A stretch of DNA of 64,000 bases from Levilactobacillus koreensis JCM 16448 (GCF_001435525.1 NZ_AZDP01000082.1:1-64000), one strand, 5' to 3'. Positions 52,045 to 61,820 are shown, counted from the stretch's first letter. Program-made: numbers and translations. Notes: generated by a model from the letters alone, not told the origin.

Positions 52045-52258
52045 ACTTGACCGCACTACGGCTGCCAGGGATTCCGCCTGCTGTGGGGACGCTCCGGACT
52101 GAGGGACGGTCCTCCGACTCGATTTGAAGCCACGAAAAACACGTGTCTTCAAAGTCGCCCGTGGTGTAAGCTGGAAAAATCACCAGCTAACGCCACCTCC
52201 ACGGCTGGCTACATCCCTGTCCTCCTCCGGCTCTGATTGTACTCTACCATGACAACCA
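52045..52258 (-). repeat. Multi-arm structured intergenic repeat, copy D
   Basis: Read on the minus strand it has the same block order as copy C: CCGGAGGAGGACAGGGAT, GGTGGCGTT, an arm TAGCTGGTGA/TTTTTCCAGCTTA, ACACCACGGGCGAC, an arm TTTGAAG/CTTCAAA, a GGAGGACCGTCC arm and GCGTCCCC. Flanks match copy F, which lacks the 52064-52232 interior. It lies in the 1.1-kb gene-free gap 51449-52548 together with copy B and the small RNA. Confidence 0.8.
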
Positions 52259-52348
52259 TTGAAAAACTCACCTACTTTAAAGTATACCGTTCACTCGATA
52301 ACAATTTTTACACTCATCCTCCTAGTTGACAGAAGACTACTGTGTAAG

Positions 52349-52505
52349 CCGAGAGGTTGCCAGATATGGGCTCAGGCGCGTCGTTCTGCTTAGTTGGTGG
52401 TGACTTTCCCGCCAGCTTAGCAGAAAACCAACCTTGTAGACTCGTGATTTTCGAGGCTTCAAGTTGCGTTCGCACCGTTCCAGCCCATATCTGGCAACCG
52501 GCAAG
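52349..52505 (+). repeat. Multi-arm structured intergenic repeat, copy B
   Basis: It is the sister of copy A. Outer stem GGTTGCCAGATATGGGCT (52355-52372) pairs perfectly with 52482-52499. It differs from A at two positions, and both are compensated on the other strand. The first arm TTCTGCT/AGCAGAA likewise replaces TTCTACT/AGTAGAA. The second arm CTTGTAG/CTTCAAG has one mismatch. Confidence 0.85.
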
Positions 52506-52548
52506 GCGAAGGAAATACTAGGTTGCCTAGTACTCACACCATATCGCG

Positions 52549-53844
52549 TTAAATCAACCCTAACCGTTTAAAGATAAAGTCCACCCGCCGTAAATGGTAA
52601 TGGTAGTCGAACGCATCCGCAATCTGGTCTGGCGTCAAGCGACTTGTAATCTCGGCATTGGCTTCCACCAACGGTCGGAATTGAACCTGTTGATCCCACG
52701 CCTGAGCCGTCAATGGTTGCACCAAATCATAAGCATCTTCACGACTAAGGCCCGTTTCAATCAACTTCAACAAGAGGCGTTGGCTATAAATCAAGCCGTA
52801 CGTCCGGTTCATGTTGGTCTTCATCGTTTCCGGAAACACATCCAGGTTCGTCAAGATTCGGTTGATTCGGTTCAGCATGTAATCCAATAGCATCGTATCT
52901 TCCGGTAAAATCATCCGTTCAGCCGATGAATGGGAAATGTCGCGTTCATGCCACAGGCTGACGTCTTCGTACGCCGTGACCATGGTGCCCCGCAAGACGC
53001 GGGCCAAACCGGTCACGTTTTCCGACCCAATCGGATTACGCTTATGGGGCATTGCCGACGACCCCTTTTGACCGGGATTGAAATGTTCTTCGACTTCATG
53101 AATTTCCGAGCGTTGCAGGCCACGAATCTCCGTGGCGATGTTTTCCACGCTGGTCGCAATCAAAGCCAACGTTGAAATGTAGTCGGCATGGAGATCGCGT
53201 GGCAAGACTTGCGTGGCGATTGGCTGAGCGCTGATACCCAACTGATCACAGACAAACGCTTCTACCTCTGGCGGCACGTTGGCAAAGGTCCCCACGGCGC
53301 CACTGATTTTTCCCGTTTCCACTTCGGCAGCGGCCCGGTCAAAGCGATCGAGGTTGCGTTGCATTTCCGCATAGAACCGCGCCATTTTTAGACCAAAAGT
53401 CGTCGGTTCGGCCTGGACACCATGCGTCCGCCCAATCATCACCGTGTCCTTATATTGAAGCGCCATTTTTCTCAGGGTCGCAATCAAGGTTTCCAAGTCC
53501 GTCCGCAGAACCGCGTTAGCCTGCTTCAACCGGTATCCTTGCGCCGTATCCACGACATCGGTACTGGTCACGCCAAAGTGAATCCACTTCCGTTCGGCCC
53601 CTAATGATTCGGACACGTTACGCGTGAAGGCGACCATGTCATGGTGGGTCACCGCCTCGATTTCGGCGATCCGATCAACATCAAAGGTGGCGTTAGCCCG
53701 AATCTTAGCCGCATCTTCGGCGGGAACCTCTCCTAATTTGGCCCAAGCTTCATCAATAGCGATTTCCACAGCTAGCCAAGATTGGTATTGATTCTCTAAT
53801 GACCAAATCTGGCCCATCTCCGGTCGGGTATAGCGTTCTAACAT
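52549..53844 (-). CDS. purB: Adenylosuccinate lyase
   Basis: The 431-residue enzyme is a full-length member of the fumarase/aspartase superfamily. The signature is GSSAMPHKRNPIGSENVTGL, with MIGRTHGVQAEPTTFGLK, HHDMVAFTRNVSESLG and the N-terminal MLERYTRPEMGQIWS all present. It removes fumarate at two steps: SAICAR to AICAR and adenylosuccinate to AMP. It is divergent from purA, the preceding step to AMP, across 270 bp holding PurBox-like sequences. AAGGAGGAA precedes the ATG. Confidence 0.97.
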   Translation of the reverse strand: MLERYTRPEMGQIWSLENQYQSWLAVEIAIDEAWAKLGEVPAEDAAKIRANATFDVDRIAEIEAVTHHDMVAFTRNVSESLGAERKWIHFGVTSTDVVDTAQGYRLKQANAVLRTDLETLIATLRKMALQYKDTVMIGRTHGVQAEPTTFGLKMARFYAEMQRNLDRFDRAAAEVETGKISGAVGTFANVPPEVEAFVCDQLGISAQPIATQVLPRDLHADYISTLALIATSVENIATEIRGLQRSEIHEVEEHFNPGQKGSSAMPHKRNPIGSENVTGLARVLRGTMVTAYEDVSLWHERDISHSSAERMILPEDTMLLDYMLNRINRILTNLDVFPETMKTNMNRTYGLIYSQRLLLKLIETGLSREDAYDLVQPLTAQAWDQQVQFRPLVEANAEITSRLTPDQIADAFDYHYHLRRVDFIFKRLGLI

Positions 53845-53869
53845 GGCGATTTCCTCCTTGAAAGTCAGT

Positions 53870-53920
53870 AAAACACGAACATTATTTTAATATTTCGGAA
53901 TTGCTTCGGTATTTATCATA
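53870..53920 (-). promoter_or_regulatory. PurBox-like sites near purB
   Basis: On the minus strand AAATACCGAAG, AATTCCGAAATAT and the inverted AATGTTCG (CGAACATT on the plus strand, 53876-53883) resemble PurR boxes (AWWWCCGAACWWT). They lie 25-75 bp before purB. Fits are partial. Confidence 0.45.
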
Positions 53921-54037
53921 ACATAGATTATCCTAATTTTACTAGTCATTTCCGCGTTATCACGGGATTTATTAGTTGTGGGGCAACATTAAAAAGAACA
54001 ATAATTAACATAATTTAAAAAATAGTTCGCTTTTCAG

Positions 54038-54066
54038 TTGATTTCTATTCCCGAACTTGATACAAT
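54038..54066 (+). promoter_or_regulatory. purA promoter with CCGAAC in its spacer
   Basis: TTGATT (54038-54043) and TACAAT (54061-54066) are 17 bp apart, and the spacer carries CCCGAACTT (54050-54058), a PurBox core. A second, inverted box (AGTTCGC) lies near 54024. It suggests PurR control of purA. Confidence 0.65.
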
Positions 54067-54117
54067 GATTCTTGCTGGGTGTTCGGCCTAGTAAAAAATA
54101 ACGATGAGGTGTTTGCG

Positions 54118-55404
54118 ATGTCATCAACAGTAGTAGTTGGTAGTCAATGGGGCGATGAAGGTAAAGGAAAGATCACGGATTTTCTAAGTGAGAAGGCTGA
54201 TGTCATTGCCCGCTACCAAGGTGGTGACAACGCTGGCCATACCATTGTCTTCAATGGTCAAACGTTTAAATTGCGGCTGATTCCGTCCGGTATCTTTTAT
54301 GCCGACAAGCTGAGTGTGATCGGTAACGGGGTCGTTGTGAACCCGAAGTCCTTGATTGAAGAACTAACTTACCTCCACGATAACGGCGTCTCCACGGATA
54401 ACTTACGGATCTCCGACCGAGCCCACGTGATTCTGCCCTACCATATCTTATTAGATCAAGCCCAAGAAAAGGCTAAGGAAAACAAGATTGGGACCACGAA
54501 CAAGGGTATTGGACCGGCCTACATGGACAAAGCCGAACGAATCGGGATTCGAATCGCCGATTTGCTCGACCACGACATCTTTGCCGACAAGCTCCGCCAA
54601 AACTTAATTGAAAAGAATAACGTTTTAACCAAACTATATAATGTAGAACCACTCGATTTTGACACGATTTTCAATGAATACTATGCGCTTGGTCAACGGA
54701 TCAAGGGCCACGTGACCGACACATCCGTTGTCATCAATGACGCCATCGATGCCGGTAAGAACGTGCTGTTCGAAGGTGCCCAAGGCGTCATGCTCGACAT
54801 CGACCACGGGACTTACCCCTTCGTCACGTCTTCTAACCCCGTCGCTGGTGGTGTGACCATCGGTGCCGGCGTTGGCCCAACTAAGATCGACCACGTTGTC
54901 GGCGTCTGCAAGGCCTACACATCACGGGTCGGCGATGGCCCATTCCCAACCGAACTCTTTGACGAAATCGGTGACACGATTCGCGAAACCGGCCACGAAT
55001 ACGGCACGGTAACCAAGCGTCCTCGCCGAATCGGCTGGTTTGACAGTGTCGTTCTTCGCCATGCCAAACGGGTTTCTGGACTGACGAGCCTCTCGCTGAA
55101 CTGTTTAGACGTTCTGACTGGCTTGAAGACCGTTAAGATCTGCAAGGCCTACGAACTAAACGGCGAGACCATTTACCATTACCCCGCTAGCCTGGTCGAC
55201 CTGGACGCCTGCCATCCCGTTTACGACGAGCTGCCAGGCTGGACGGAAGACATTACCCACTGCCATTCCGTCGAAGAATTACCCGTTAACGCCCAAAATT
55301 ATGTAAAACGCCTAGCCGAACTGGTTGGTGTGGAAATCGCCACGCTTTCCGTCGGCCCCGACCGCGAACAGACGAACATTTTACACGACGTCTGGAACGC
55401 CTAA
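54118..55404 (+). CDS. purA: Adenylosuccinate synthetase
   Basis: The 428-residue GTP-dependent enzyme makes adenylosuccinate from IMP and aspartate. It starts with [21 protein letters not shown], the P-loop and catalytic Asp. Other marks are [52 protein letters not shown] and [13 protein letters not shown]. The ATG at 54118 follows GATGAGGTG; the upstream in-frame ATG at 54079 has no ribosome site. guaC follows after 22 bp. Confidence 0.97.
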   Translation: MSSTVVVGSQWGDEGKGKITDFLSEKADVIARYQGGDNAGHTIVFNGQTFKLRLIPSGIFYADKLSVIGNGVVVNPKSLIEELTYLHDNGVSTDNLRISDRAHVILPYHILLDQAQEKAKENKIGTTNKGIGPAYMDKAERIGIRIADLLDHDIFADKLRQNLIEKNNVLTKLYNVEPLDFDTIFNEYYALGQRIKGHVTDTSVVINDAIDAGKNVLFEGAQGVMLDIDHGTYPFVTSSNPVAGGVTIGAGVGPTKIDHVVGVCKAYTSRVGDGPFPTELFDEIGDTIRETGHEYGTVTKRPRRIGWFDSVVLRHAKRVSGLTSLSLNCLDVLTGLKTVKICKAYELNGETIYHYPASLVDLDACHPVYDELPGWTEDITHCHSVEELPVNAQNYVKRLAELVGVEIATLSVGPDREQTNILHDVWNA

Positions 55405-55426
55405 CCTTAATAAGGAGTGACTGTCC

Positions 55427-56413
55427 ATGCATCCTGCTGAAGTATTTGACTACGAAGATATTCAACTGATTCCTAACAAATGTGTGATTGAAAGCCGGAG
55501 TGAGGCCGATACCAGTGTTCAATTTGGCCCCCACCGCTTCAAGATTCCCGTGGTTCCCGCCAACATGGAAACCGTCATCAACGAACCGTTAGCCATTTGG
55601 CTGGCCAAGCGCGACTATTTCTACGTGATGCACCGTTTCCAACCCGAAGAACGCCGGGGCTTCATCGAACGGATGCACGAGAAGTCACTCTTTGCTTCCA
55701 TTAGCGTTGGCGTCAAGGCTGACGAACACGCCTTCATCGATGAACTCGCGGCCGCCAACCTGGTTCCGGAATACATTACCATTGATATTGCTCACGGCCA
55801 TAGCGACGCCGTGATTCGGATGATCAAGCAGATCAAAGAAAAATTACCGGATAGTTTCGTCATTGCCGGTAACGTCGGAACACCCGAAGCCGTTCGTGAA
55901 CTGGAAAATGCTGGTGCGGACGCCACCAAGGTCGGTATCGGCCCAGGTAAGGCCTGCATCACCAAGCTCAAGACTGGTTTCGGGACCGGTGGCTGGCAAC
56001 TCGCTGCCGTACGCCTCTGCGCCAAGGCGGCCCGGAAACCAATCATCGCTGATGGTGGGATTCGCTATAACGGCGACATTGCTAAATCGATTCGTTTTGG
56101 TGCGACCATGGTCATGATTGGCTCCATGTTAGCTGGCCACGAACAATCCCCTGGTAGTCTGTTGACTATCGACGGGCGGACCTTCAAGCAGTACTGGGGA
56201 TCTGCCTCCGAAAAGCAAAAGGGCGCCTACCGTAACGTTGAGGGTAAGCAGATGCTGGTTCCTTACCGCGGCGACATCGCTAACACGCTAAACGCCATGG
56301 AAGAAGATTTACAATCCTCCATTTCGTACGCGGGTGGTCGCAACCTGATGGACATTCGCACGGTGGATTACGTCATCGTGAAGAGCTCCATTATGAATGG
56401 TGATAGTTACTAA
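55427..56413 (+). CDS. guaC: GMP reductase
   Basis: The 328-residue enzyme of the IMPDH/GMPR family has the catalytic Cys177 in [24 protein letters not shown], the phosphate loop [20 protein letters not shown], and lacks the CBS pair found in IMP dehydrogenase. The [27 protein letters not shown] region is as in type 2 GMP reductases of Gram-positive bacteria. It converts GMP to IMP with NADPH, so with PurA and PurB it lets guanine nucleotides feed AMP synthesis. AAGGAG lies 11 bp before the ATG. Confidence 0.96.
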   Translation: MHPAEVFDYEDIQLIPNKCVIESRSEADTSVQFGPHRFKIPVVPANMETVINEPLAIWLAKRDYFYVMHRFQPEERRGFIERMHEKSLFASISVGVKADEHAFIDELAAANLVPEYITIDIAHGHSDAVIRMIKQIKEKLPDSFVIAGNVGTPEAVRELENAGADATKVGIGPGKACITKLKTGFGTGGWQLAAVRLCAKAARKPIIADGGIRYNGDIAKSIRFGATMVMIGSMLAGHEQSPGSLLTIDGRTFKQYWGSASEKQKGAYRNVEGKQMLVPYRGDIANTLNAMEEDLQSSISYAGGRNLMDIRTVDYVIVKSSIMNGDSY

Positions 56414-56423
56414 ACAGCTTAGA

Positions 56424-56473
56424 CACAAAGAAACACGCAGACTTTCAAATACAAGGTCTGCGTGTTTTTGTGC
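56424..56473 (+). terminator. Terminator of the purA-guaC operon
   Basis: CACAAAgAAACACGCAGAC pairs with GTCTGCGTGTTTTTGTG. Confidence 0.88.
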
Positions 56474-56543
56474 ATTTAAGCTCGGGATCACAACTCCCTG
56501 TTTAAATTTCAAGTGACACCTTGTTGCTCTACCCAAAGAGGAC

Positions 56544-57311
56544 TTAAATTCTAAACCGTTCCACAACTTCAGCGCGTTTCGAACGCCGTAGCAAAATTAG
56601 GGCGACCGTGCCGTAAATGACCAACGGAATCAGCCCACTCCAAGCGGGGATATTTCCCTTGGATATGAGTCCACTTCGAGCCAGTACCTGCGTGTCAAAC
56701 GTAAAATGCAACAGAATTGGCCAAATCAAGCTTCCCGAACGCAAATAAGTCGCGCTTTGCAGGAGACCAAAACCGAACGCCATCAACACCTGGCTAATGG
56801 TGAGTGAAACCGACTGATGCGATAAATTAATCAAATGGCTCACCGCAAACAACGTGCTACTCAGTAAAACTGCCAGCCATACAGAATTTCCCCGACCAAG
56901 CCGTTGGAGAAACCCAACCAGCAGGATTCCCCGGAAGAGAGATTCTTCAAAAATAGCCACCAATAGGGCCACTACAGCCATCACCAGCACATGCTTCACG
57001 CTTTTCCCGTGTGCCAACTGTGTTTCTAAGGCCGCCAATAAGAACACGACTAAAAATAACGAAAACGCATTGACCCTGAGTTGCGCGCTAAATGGCAGGT
57101 CTGTTCGCCACTGAATATGGACCTTTAGCCAGTAGTGATTCAGTAGCCAAAGTGCCAATAATACCGTAACCTCTTCTAAGAGTGCCGATATGGTAATCGA
57201 AAATCTTAGCCGTTCAAACAGTGTCCCCACACTATTCATCACAGCCAACGCCACAATCCACGCAACCACCAAGTAGTAGACTGGCTGTTGCTTTCCCCTA
57301 TTTAAATCCAC
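56544..57311 (-). CDS. CPBP family intramembrane protease (Abi/CAAX-like)
   Basis: The 255-residue integral membrane protein has eight hydrophobic helices and the CPBP motifs: EExxxR as Glu122-Glu123-x-x-x-Arg127 in FEESLFRGILLVGFL, and a conserved His in LFAVSHLINLSH. In lactobacilli such proteins often lie near bacteriocin genes and give self-immunity, but no bacteriocin gene is in view. It starts with GTG at 57311 after AAGGGG. Alternative roles are protein prenyl-like processing or stress proteolysis. Confidence 0.88.
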   Translation of the reverse strand: MDLNRGKQQPVYYLVVAWIVALAVMNSVGTLFERLRFSITISALLEEVTVLLALWLLNHYWLKVHIQWRTDLPFSAQLRVNAFSLFLVVFLLAALETQLAHGKSVKHVLVMAVVALLVAIFEESLFRGILLVGFLQRLGRGNSVWLAVLLSSTLFAVSHLINLSHQSVSLTISQVLMAFGFGLLQSATYLRSGSLIWPILLHFTFDTQVLARSGLISKGNIPAWSGLIPLVIYGTVALILLRRSKRAEVVERFRI

Positions 57312-57429
57312 GAAAACTACCCCTTCGTATGTTCGACATGAATTCAGTATACCGCTAAACTGCCTGTCTCCGCGCTAGTTTATGGGGCAAAGTTTCTTTG
57401 CGGACCGCGCTACGCCATAGCCCAACAGA

Positions 57430-57458
57430 AAAAGCCGGCCAATCACTCAGCCGACTTT
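57430..57458 (-). terminator. Terminator of the first mntH-usp pair
   Basis: AGTCGGC...GCCGGCT is followed by TTTTC on the minus strand. Confidence 0.7.
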
Positions 57459-57531
57459 TCCATTTTTTCACATGACATACAGGTCACTTTATATAGTAAC
57501 AAATTTTTCGACTTCTGGCTTCTTTTCAGCC

Positions 57532-57966
57532 TCACCGAACGACCAATACCGAGATGGGCGCATACTTGGCCATGTAAGCGGCTTGACTGCCGAAGTGCCG
57601 ACTGACGCCTTTTTTGGCGAGCGACCCCACCACCAACAGATCCGGATGAACCTCTGGGATCACATCCTTCACGATAGTTTCACCGGGTTCGCCCTCGGTC
57701 ACAATCGTCCGGACGTGTTCCACGCCAGCCGCTTGGGCCTTTTCCTGATACGTTTGAACGTGTGCGGCCAAATCATCGTATTCGCCGTGAACAAAATCCG
57801 TGTTCATCACCTGATAGACGTTCATCGCCGCATTCTCCAACACGGAGACGATGACCAACTCGGCATCGTCGCGCTTGGCTTGCTCGATGGCGTAATCAAA
57901 CGCCAACAGCGCATCGACCGAATCGTCGACCCCGACCAGAATCCGTTTAAATGTTGTGGTCGTCAT
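57532..57966 (-). CDS. Universal stress protein, UspA family (copy 1)
   Basis: The 144-residue protein has the UspA fold: FKRILVGVDDSVDALLAFDYAIEQAK at the N-terminus and VVGSLAKKGVSRHFGSQAAYMAKYAPISVLVVR at the C-terminus, with the G-S ending of the nucleotide-binding loop. It begins one base after the stop of mntH copy 1, with AAGGAGG inside the end of mntH, so the two are translationally coupled. It is ~75% identical by eye to the Usp at 59719. I infer a role tied to manganese import or stress. Confidence 0.92.
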   Translation of the reverse strand: MTTTTFKRILVGVDDSVDALLAFDYAIEQAKRDDAELVIVSVLENAAMNVYQVMNTDFVHGEYDDLAAHVQTYQEKAQAAGVEHVRTIVTEGEPGETIVKDVIPEVHPDLLVVGSLAKKGVSRHFGSQAAYMAKYAPISVLVVR

Positions 57967-57967
57967 C

Positions 57968-59551
57968 TTAGCGACCTCCTTCCGTCGTTTCCGCTGCCTT
58001 GGCTTCGGCGGCCCGAGCAATCGCTAACCGCTTGTTGCCACGGTGTAATTCAACAATCGTCCACGCCAGTAGCGCCAAGACCGCAAAGATCAACACGTAA
58101 GCAATATCATTGGCCAGTGCTAATTTGGCCCCAGTCACGTTACTCCCGAAGAAACCTTGAACTTGTTCCGGCATCCCCTCAAGGTTCAACCCGGTCAGCG
58201 CAATCACAGAGATCCAGCCTAGGATCTTGAGCCACCAGGAGTTCTTGAACCGGTCGCCCATCTCCAGCTTGCTGTCGGTCATCATCAACAGTGGCAACAT
58301 GGAAAATGGTAGGGCAAACGCGAGAAAGACTTGCGAGTTGTTCATCAAATCATTCAAGGCAACGTGTTCGTCAATGGCACTCTTGCCGCTAGTCAACATC
58401 ACGCAGACCAGCACGGGAATGACGGACAACACCCGGGTAACCAGACGCCGCAACCATAATGGCATCCGCAAGTGAACGAATCCTTCCATGACAACTTGTC
58501 CGGACAGCGTCCCGGTAATCGTCGAGTTTTGGCCCGAAGCGAGTAAGGCCACCGCAAACAACGTGGAAAGAATCCCGGTCCGCGCCACACTGCTCAGCAG
58601 GCCATTGCTCATCGTCGACGTGTTAGATAATGCCTGGAACAGGCCGAAGAATGAAGGGTCCTTGACGGCGCCAGTCTTGAAGACGGCCACCCCCATGATC
58701 AACAGTAATGCGTTTACGAAGAAGGCAAAGGTCAGTTGAATGTTGGAATCCAAGCCGGCAAATTTGACCGTCCGGGCCACGTCTTCCTGATCGTTATGGT
58801 CAATCGACCGCGTTTGGGCAATCGCCGAGTGAAGATACAAGTTGTGCGGCATCACAGTCGCCCCAATGATCCCCAGCGCACCATTTAACGGCGTCATCCC
58901 CGCAACGCTGGTCCCAGTGGAGAAGGTCTTCCCCGTTGGAATCAGGCCCCGGAACACGCCGCCCCAATCGGGATTGGACAGGGCTACTTGGTAAACGAAG
59001 ACAAACAGAATAACCATAATCAGGCAAACAACGATAGCTTCAATCTTCCGAAAGCCAACCTTGGTGAGTAATAAGAGCAGTAACACATCGAAAACCGTGA
59101 TGAACACCGCAATGACTAACGGAATGTGAAACAGCAGGTATAGCGCAATCGCTGCCCCAATGACTTCGGCGATATCGGTCGCCATAATGGCCAATTCGGT
59201 CAACAGCCATAAGACGATCCCCAGTGACTTGCTAGTCCGCGCACGAATCGCTTGGGCCAGATCCATCTGACTCACGATGCCAAGTTTAGCTGCCATGTAT
59301 TGCAACAACATCGCAATCAAACTTGACATCAAGATGACAGACATCAACAGGTACTGGAAGTTCTGCCCACCGGTGATCGACGTTGACCAGTTGCCGGGAT
59401 CCATGTACCCCACTGCGACCAACGCACCAGGCCCTGAGTAGGCAAATAGTGTCCGCCAGAACCCAATATCCTTGGGTACCTTGACCGTCCCGTTGATCTC
59501 TTCCAACGACCGACCGTTGGCATATTCAATCAACTTATGCTTCTTTTCCAT
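57968..59551 (-). CDS. mntH: NRAMP manganese/metal transporter (copy 1)
   Basis: The 527-residue transporter has 11 or more helices and the NRAMP metal-binding motifs DPGNW (VAVGYMDPGNWSTSI, helix 1) and MPHNLYLHSA (helix 6), plus GQNSTITGTLSGQVVMEGFVH. It imports Mn2+ with protons. Lactobacilli rely on high internal manganese for superoxide defence. It pairs with a Usp gene downstream and is a tandem paralogue of the gene at 60154. A TTTTTAGGG-type motif lies ~65 bp upstream. Confidence 0.95.
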   Translation of the reverse strand: MEKKHKLIEYANGRSLEEINGTVKVPKDIGFWRTLFAYSGPGALVAVGYMDPGNWSTSITGGQNFQYLLMSVILMSSLIAMLLQYMAAKLGIVSQMDLAQAIRARTSKSLGIVLWLLTELAIMATDIAEVIGAAIALYLLFHIPLVIAVFITVFDVLLLLLLTKVGFRKIEAIVVCLIMVILFVFVYQVALSNPDWGGVFRGLIPTGKTFSTGTSVAGMTPLNGALGIIGATVMPHNLYLHSAIAQTRSIDHNDQEDVARTVKFAGLDSNIQLTFAFFVNALLLIMGVAVFKTGAVKDPSFFGLFQALSNTSTMSNGLLSSVARTGILSTLFAVALLASGQNSTITGTLSGQVVMEGFVHLRMPLWLRRLVTRVLSVIPVLVCVMLTSGKSAIDEHVALNDLMNNSQVFLAFALPFSMLPLLMMTDSKLEMGDRFKNSWWLKILGWISVIALTGLNLEGMPEQVQGFFGSNVTGAKLALANDIAYVLIFAVLALLAWTIVELHRGNKRLAIARAAEAKAAETTEGGR

Positions 59552-59615
59552 GCTACTCCCCTCCCTTTAGGATTAGGCCAAGTGTACGGCAAAATCAGCG
59601 TTAGGGGCACTTTTT

Positions 59616-59632
59616 TTAATCATCCCTAAAAA
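59616..59632 (-). promoter_or_regulatory. MntR-like motif upstream of mntH copy 1
   Basis: On the minus strand TTTTTAGGGATGATTAA matches 14 or 15 of 17 positions with the sites at 61804 and 62062. Confidence 0.6.
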
Positions 59633-59666
59633 TAAATATGTAAGCGTTAACTTAAACTCAACAAAA

Positions 59667-59702
59667 AAGCCGGCCGTGTCGCATTCACGACACTTCCGGC
59701 TT
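59667..59702 (-). terminator. Terminator of the second mntH-usp pair
   Basis: AAGCCGG...CCGGCTT with an inner GTGTCG/CGACAC is followed by TTTTTTG on the minus strand. Confidence 0.88.
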
Positions 59703-59718
59703 GGGAAAGTTTACTTGA

Positions 59719-60150
59719 CTATCTGACGACCATGACGGAAATTGGTGCGTACTTCGCCATGTACGCCGCTTGACTCCCGAAGTAGCGACTAACGCCCTTC
59801 TTGGCAATCGACCCAATCACTAACAGGTCCGGTTGCACGTGTGGAATCACATTCTTAACAATGGTCTCCCCCGGTTCGCCTTCTGCAATGACCATTCGCG
59901 CATTGGCAACGCCGGCGTCCTCAGCCTGTTGCTGATAACGTTGGACGTGTTCCTTCAGCTCATCACGTTCCCCGTGGACGTAATCGCTATCCAATGCCTG
60001 ATAGACATTCATGTCATCGTGTTCCAAGACGGAAACAATGATCAGCTCCGCGGCATCCCGTTTAGCTTGATGAATGGCATAGTCAAACGCCAGCAAAGCA
60101 TCGGCCGAGTCATCGACCCCTACTAGAATTCGTTTAAACGTTTTAGCCAT
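59719..60150 (-). CDS. Universal stress protein, UspA family (copy 2)
   Basis: The 143-residue UspA-fold protein (FKRILVGVDDSADALLAFDYAIHQAKRDAAELIIVSVLE and VIGSIAKKGVSRYFGSQAAYMAKYAPISVMVVR) is a close paralogue of the protein at 57532. It begins three bases after the stop of mntH copy 2, with GGAGG just before the ATG. The block mntH-usp has been duplicated as a unit. Confidence 0.93.
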   Translation of the reverse strand: MAKTFKRILVGVDDSADALLAFDYAIHQAKRDAAELIIVSVLEHDDMNVYQALDSDYVHGERDELKEHVQRYQQQAEDAGVANARMVIAEGEPGETIVKNVIPHVQPDLLVIGSIAKKGVSRYFGSQAAYMAKYAPISVMVVR

Positions 60151-60153
60151 GGT

Positions 60154-61737
60154 CTACGCCTCCTTGGCAGGGTCGTCTTTACCGGCTGCTAATGCTGCGG
60201 CAACCCGTTGACTTCCTCGCCGTAATTCAATAATTGTCCAAGCTAGCAGGGCCAAAATTGCCGCGTCTAGAATGTAGGCAATCACGTTGGCAGTTGCCGT
60301 TTGGCTCGCCGTGATCGCACTACCGTAGAATCCTTGAATGGACGCTGGCATGTTGATCAGGTTCAAGTAGGTCAGGGCAAGAACCGAAATCCAGCCCAGT
60401 ACCTTGATCCACAGACTGTTCTTGAATCGCTTGCCCATTTCCAGCTTGCTATCCGTCATCATCAACAACGGCAACATGGAAAATGGTAGGGCAAACGCTA
60501 AGAAGACTTGCGAGTTGTTCATCAAATCATTCAACGCCTCATGTTCGTCCAGCGCACTCTTACCACTGGTCAGCATGACACAGATCAACACAGGAATCAC
60601 AGAAATCAGTCGGGTGACTAACCGCCGTAACCACAAAGGCATCCGCATGTGAACGAAGCCTTCCATGATGACCTGACCCGTTAACGTCCCGGTAATCGTC
60701 GAGTTTTGCCCTGAAGCTAATAGCGCCACCGCGAACAACGTGGAGAGTACCCCAGTCCGCGCAACACCGGCCAACACACCATTACTCATGGTACTGGTAT
60801 CGGATAAGGCTTGGAACAACCCGAAGAACGAGGGATCCTTAACGGAACCACTCTTGAAGACGGCAACCCCCATGATCAATAACAGCGCGTTAACGAAGAA
60901 CGCTAAGGTCAATTGGATGTTGGAGTCCCAGCTGGTGAACTTCACCGTCCGGGCGACATCTTCTTCATCGTTGTGGTCAATTTCCCGCGTCTGCGAAATC
61001 GCTGAATGCAGGTACAGGTTATGGGGCATGACCGTCGCCCCAATGATCCCTAAGGCCCCACTGATTGGCGTTTGACCACCAATCTTTGGTGTGGAAGCCA
61101 CAGTCTTCATACTTGGGACTAAGCCACCAAAGACACCACCCCAATCGGGATTGGATAAGGCGACTTCATAGGCAAAGACCACCAAGATGACCAGAATCAG
61201 GCAAACCACGATGGCCTCGATCTTCCGGAAGCCGATCTTGGTCAGCAGTAACAGTAACAGGACATCTAAGACCGTAATGAAGACGGCAACGACTAACGGA
61301 ATGTGGAATAAGAGGTACAACGCAATCGCCGCCCCAATAACTTCGGCAATATCCGTTGCCATAATAGCAAATTCAGTTAAAATCCATAACACGATGCCTA
61401 GTGACTTACTAGTCCGGGCCCGAATCGCCTGTGCTAAGTCCATTTGGCTCACGATACCAAGTTTAGCCGCCATGTATTGCAGCAACATCGCGATCAAACT
61501 TGAAATCAAGATAATCGACATCAATAAGTATTGGAAATTTTGACCACCGGTAATCGACGTTGACCAGTTACCAGGATCCATGTACCCCACTGCGACCAAC
61601 GCACCAGGCCCGGAATACATGAACAACGTTTTCCAGAACCCTTTCCCCTTCGGTACTTTAACGGTACCGTTAATCTCTTCGAGCGACCGCCCATTGGCGT
61701 ATTCAATGAGTTTATGTTTCTTCGGTGTATCACTCAA
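60154..61737 (-). CDS. mntH: NRAMP manganese/metal transporter (copy 2)
   Basis: The 527-residue transporter has the same length as copy 1 when started at the TTG at 61737, which follows AGGGGGT at seven bases; the earlier codon at 61782 is unlikely. It keeps DPGNW and MPHNLYLHSA. Most differences from copy 1 are in loops (for example GGLVPSMKTVASTPKIGG against RGLIPTGKTFSTGTSVAG), so the two may differ in affinity or regulation. It lies next to the divergent DtxR-type regulator. Confidence 0.94.
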   Translation of the reverse strand: MSDTPKKHKLIEYANGRSLEEINGTVKVPKGKGFWKTLFMYSGPGALVAVGYMDPGNWSTSITGGQNFQYLLMSIILISSLIAMLLQYMAAKLGIVSQMDLAQAIRARTSKSLGIVLWILTEFAIMATDIAEVIGAAIALYLLFHIPLVVAVFITVLDVLLLLLLTKIGFRKIEAIVVCLILVILVVFAYEVALSNPDWGGVFGGLVPSMKTVASTPKIGGQTPISGALGIIGATVMPHNLYLHSAISQTREIDHNDEEDVARTVKFTSWDSNIQLTLAFFVNALLLIMGVAVFKSGSVKDPSFFGLFQALSDTSTMSNGVLAGVARTGVLSTLFAVALLASGQNSTITGTLTGQVIMEGFVHMRMPLWLRRLVTRLISVIPVLICVMLTSGKSALDEHEALNDLMNNSQVFLAFALPFSMLPLLMMTDSKLEMGKRFKNSLWIKVLGWISVLALTYLNLINMPASIQGFYGSAITASQTATANVIAYILDAAILALLAWTIIELRRGSQRVAAALAAGKDDPAKEA

Positions 61738-61803
61738 AATCAAGACCCCCTTCTGTTTCCTACAAGCCCAATTGTACCCCAAAATTTGATTAGTTCAATA
61801 TCT

Positions 61804-61820
61804 TTTTTAGGGTCGCTTAA
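61804..61820. promoter_or_regulatory. MntR-like motif upstream of mntH copy 2
   Basis: TTTTTAGGGTCGCTTAA shares TTTTTAGGG...CTTAA with the site at 62062 and, on the other strand, with the site at 59616. Together these sites flank the whole mntH-mntR locus. Confidence 0.65.

Noticed and set aside
57472-58230. 252-codon plus-strand frame opposite usp and mntH
   Set aside because: It is a shadow of two strongly supported minus-strand genes, with no upstream ribosome site and no recognisable domain.
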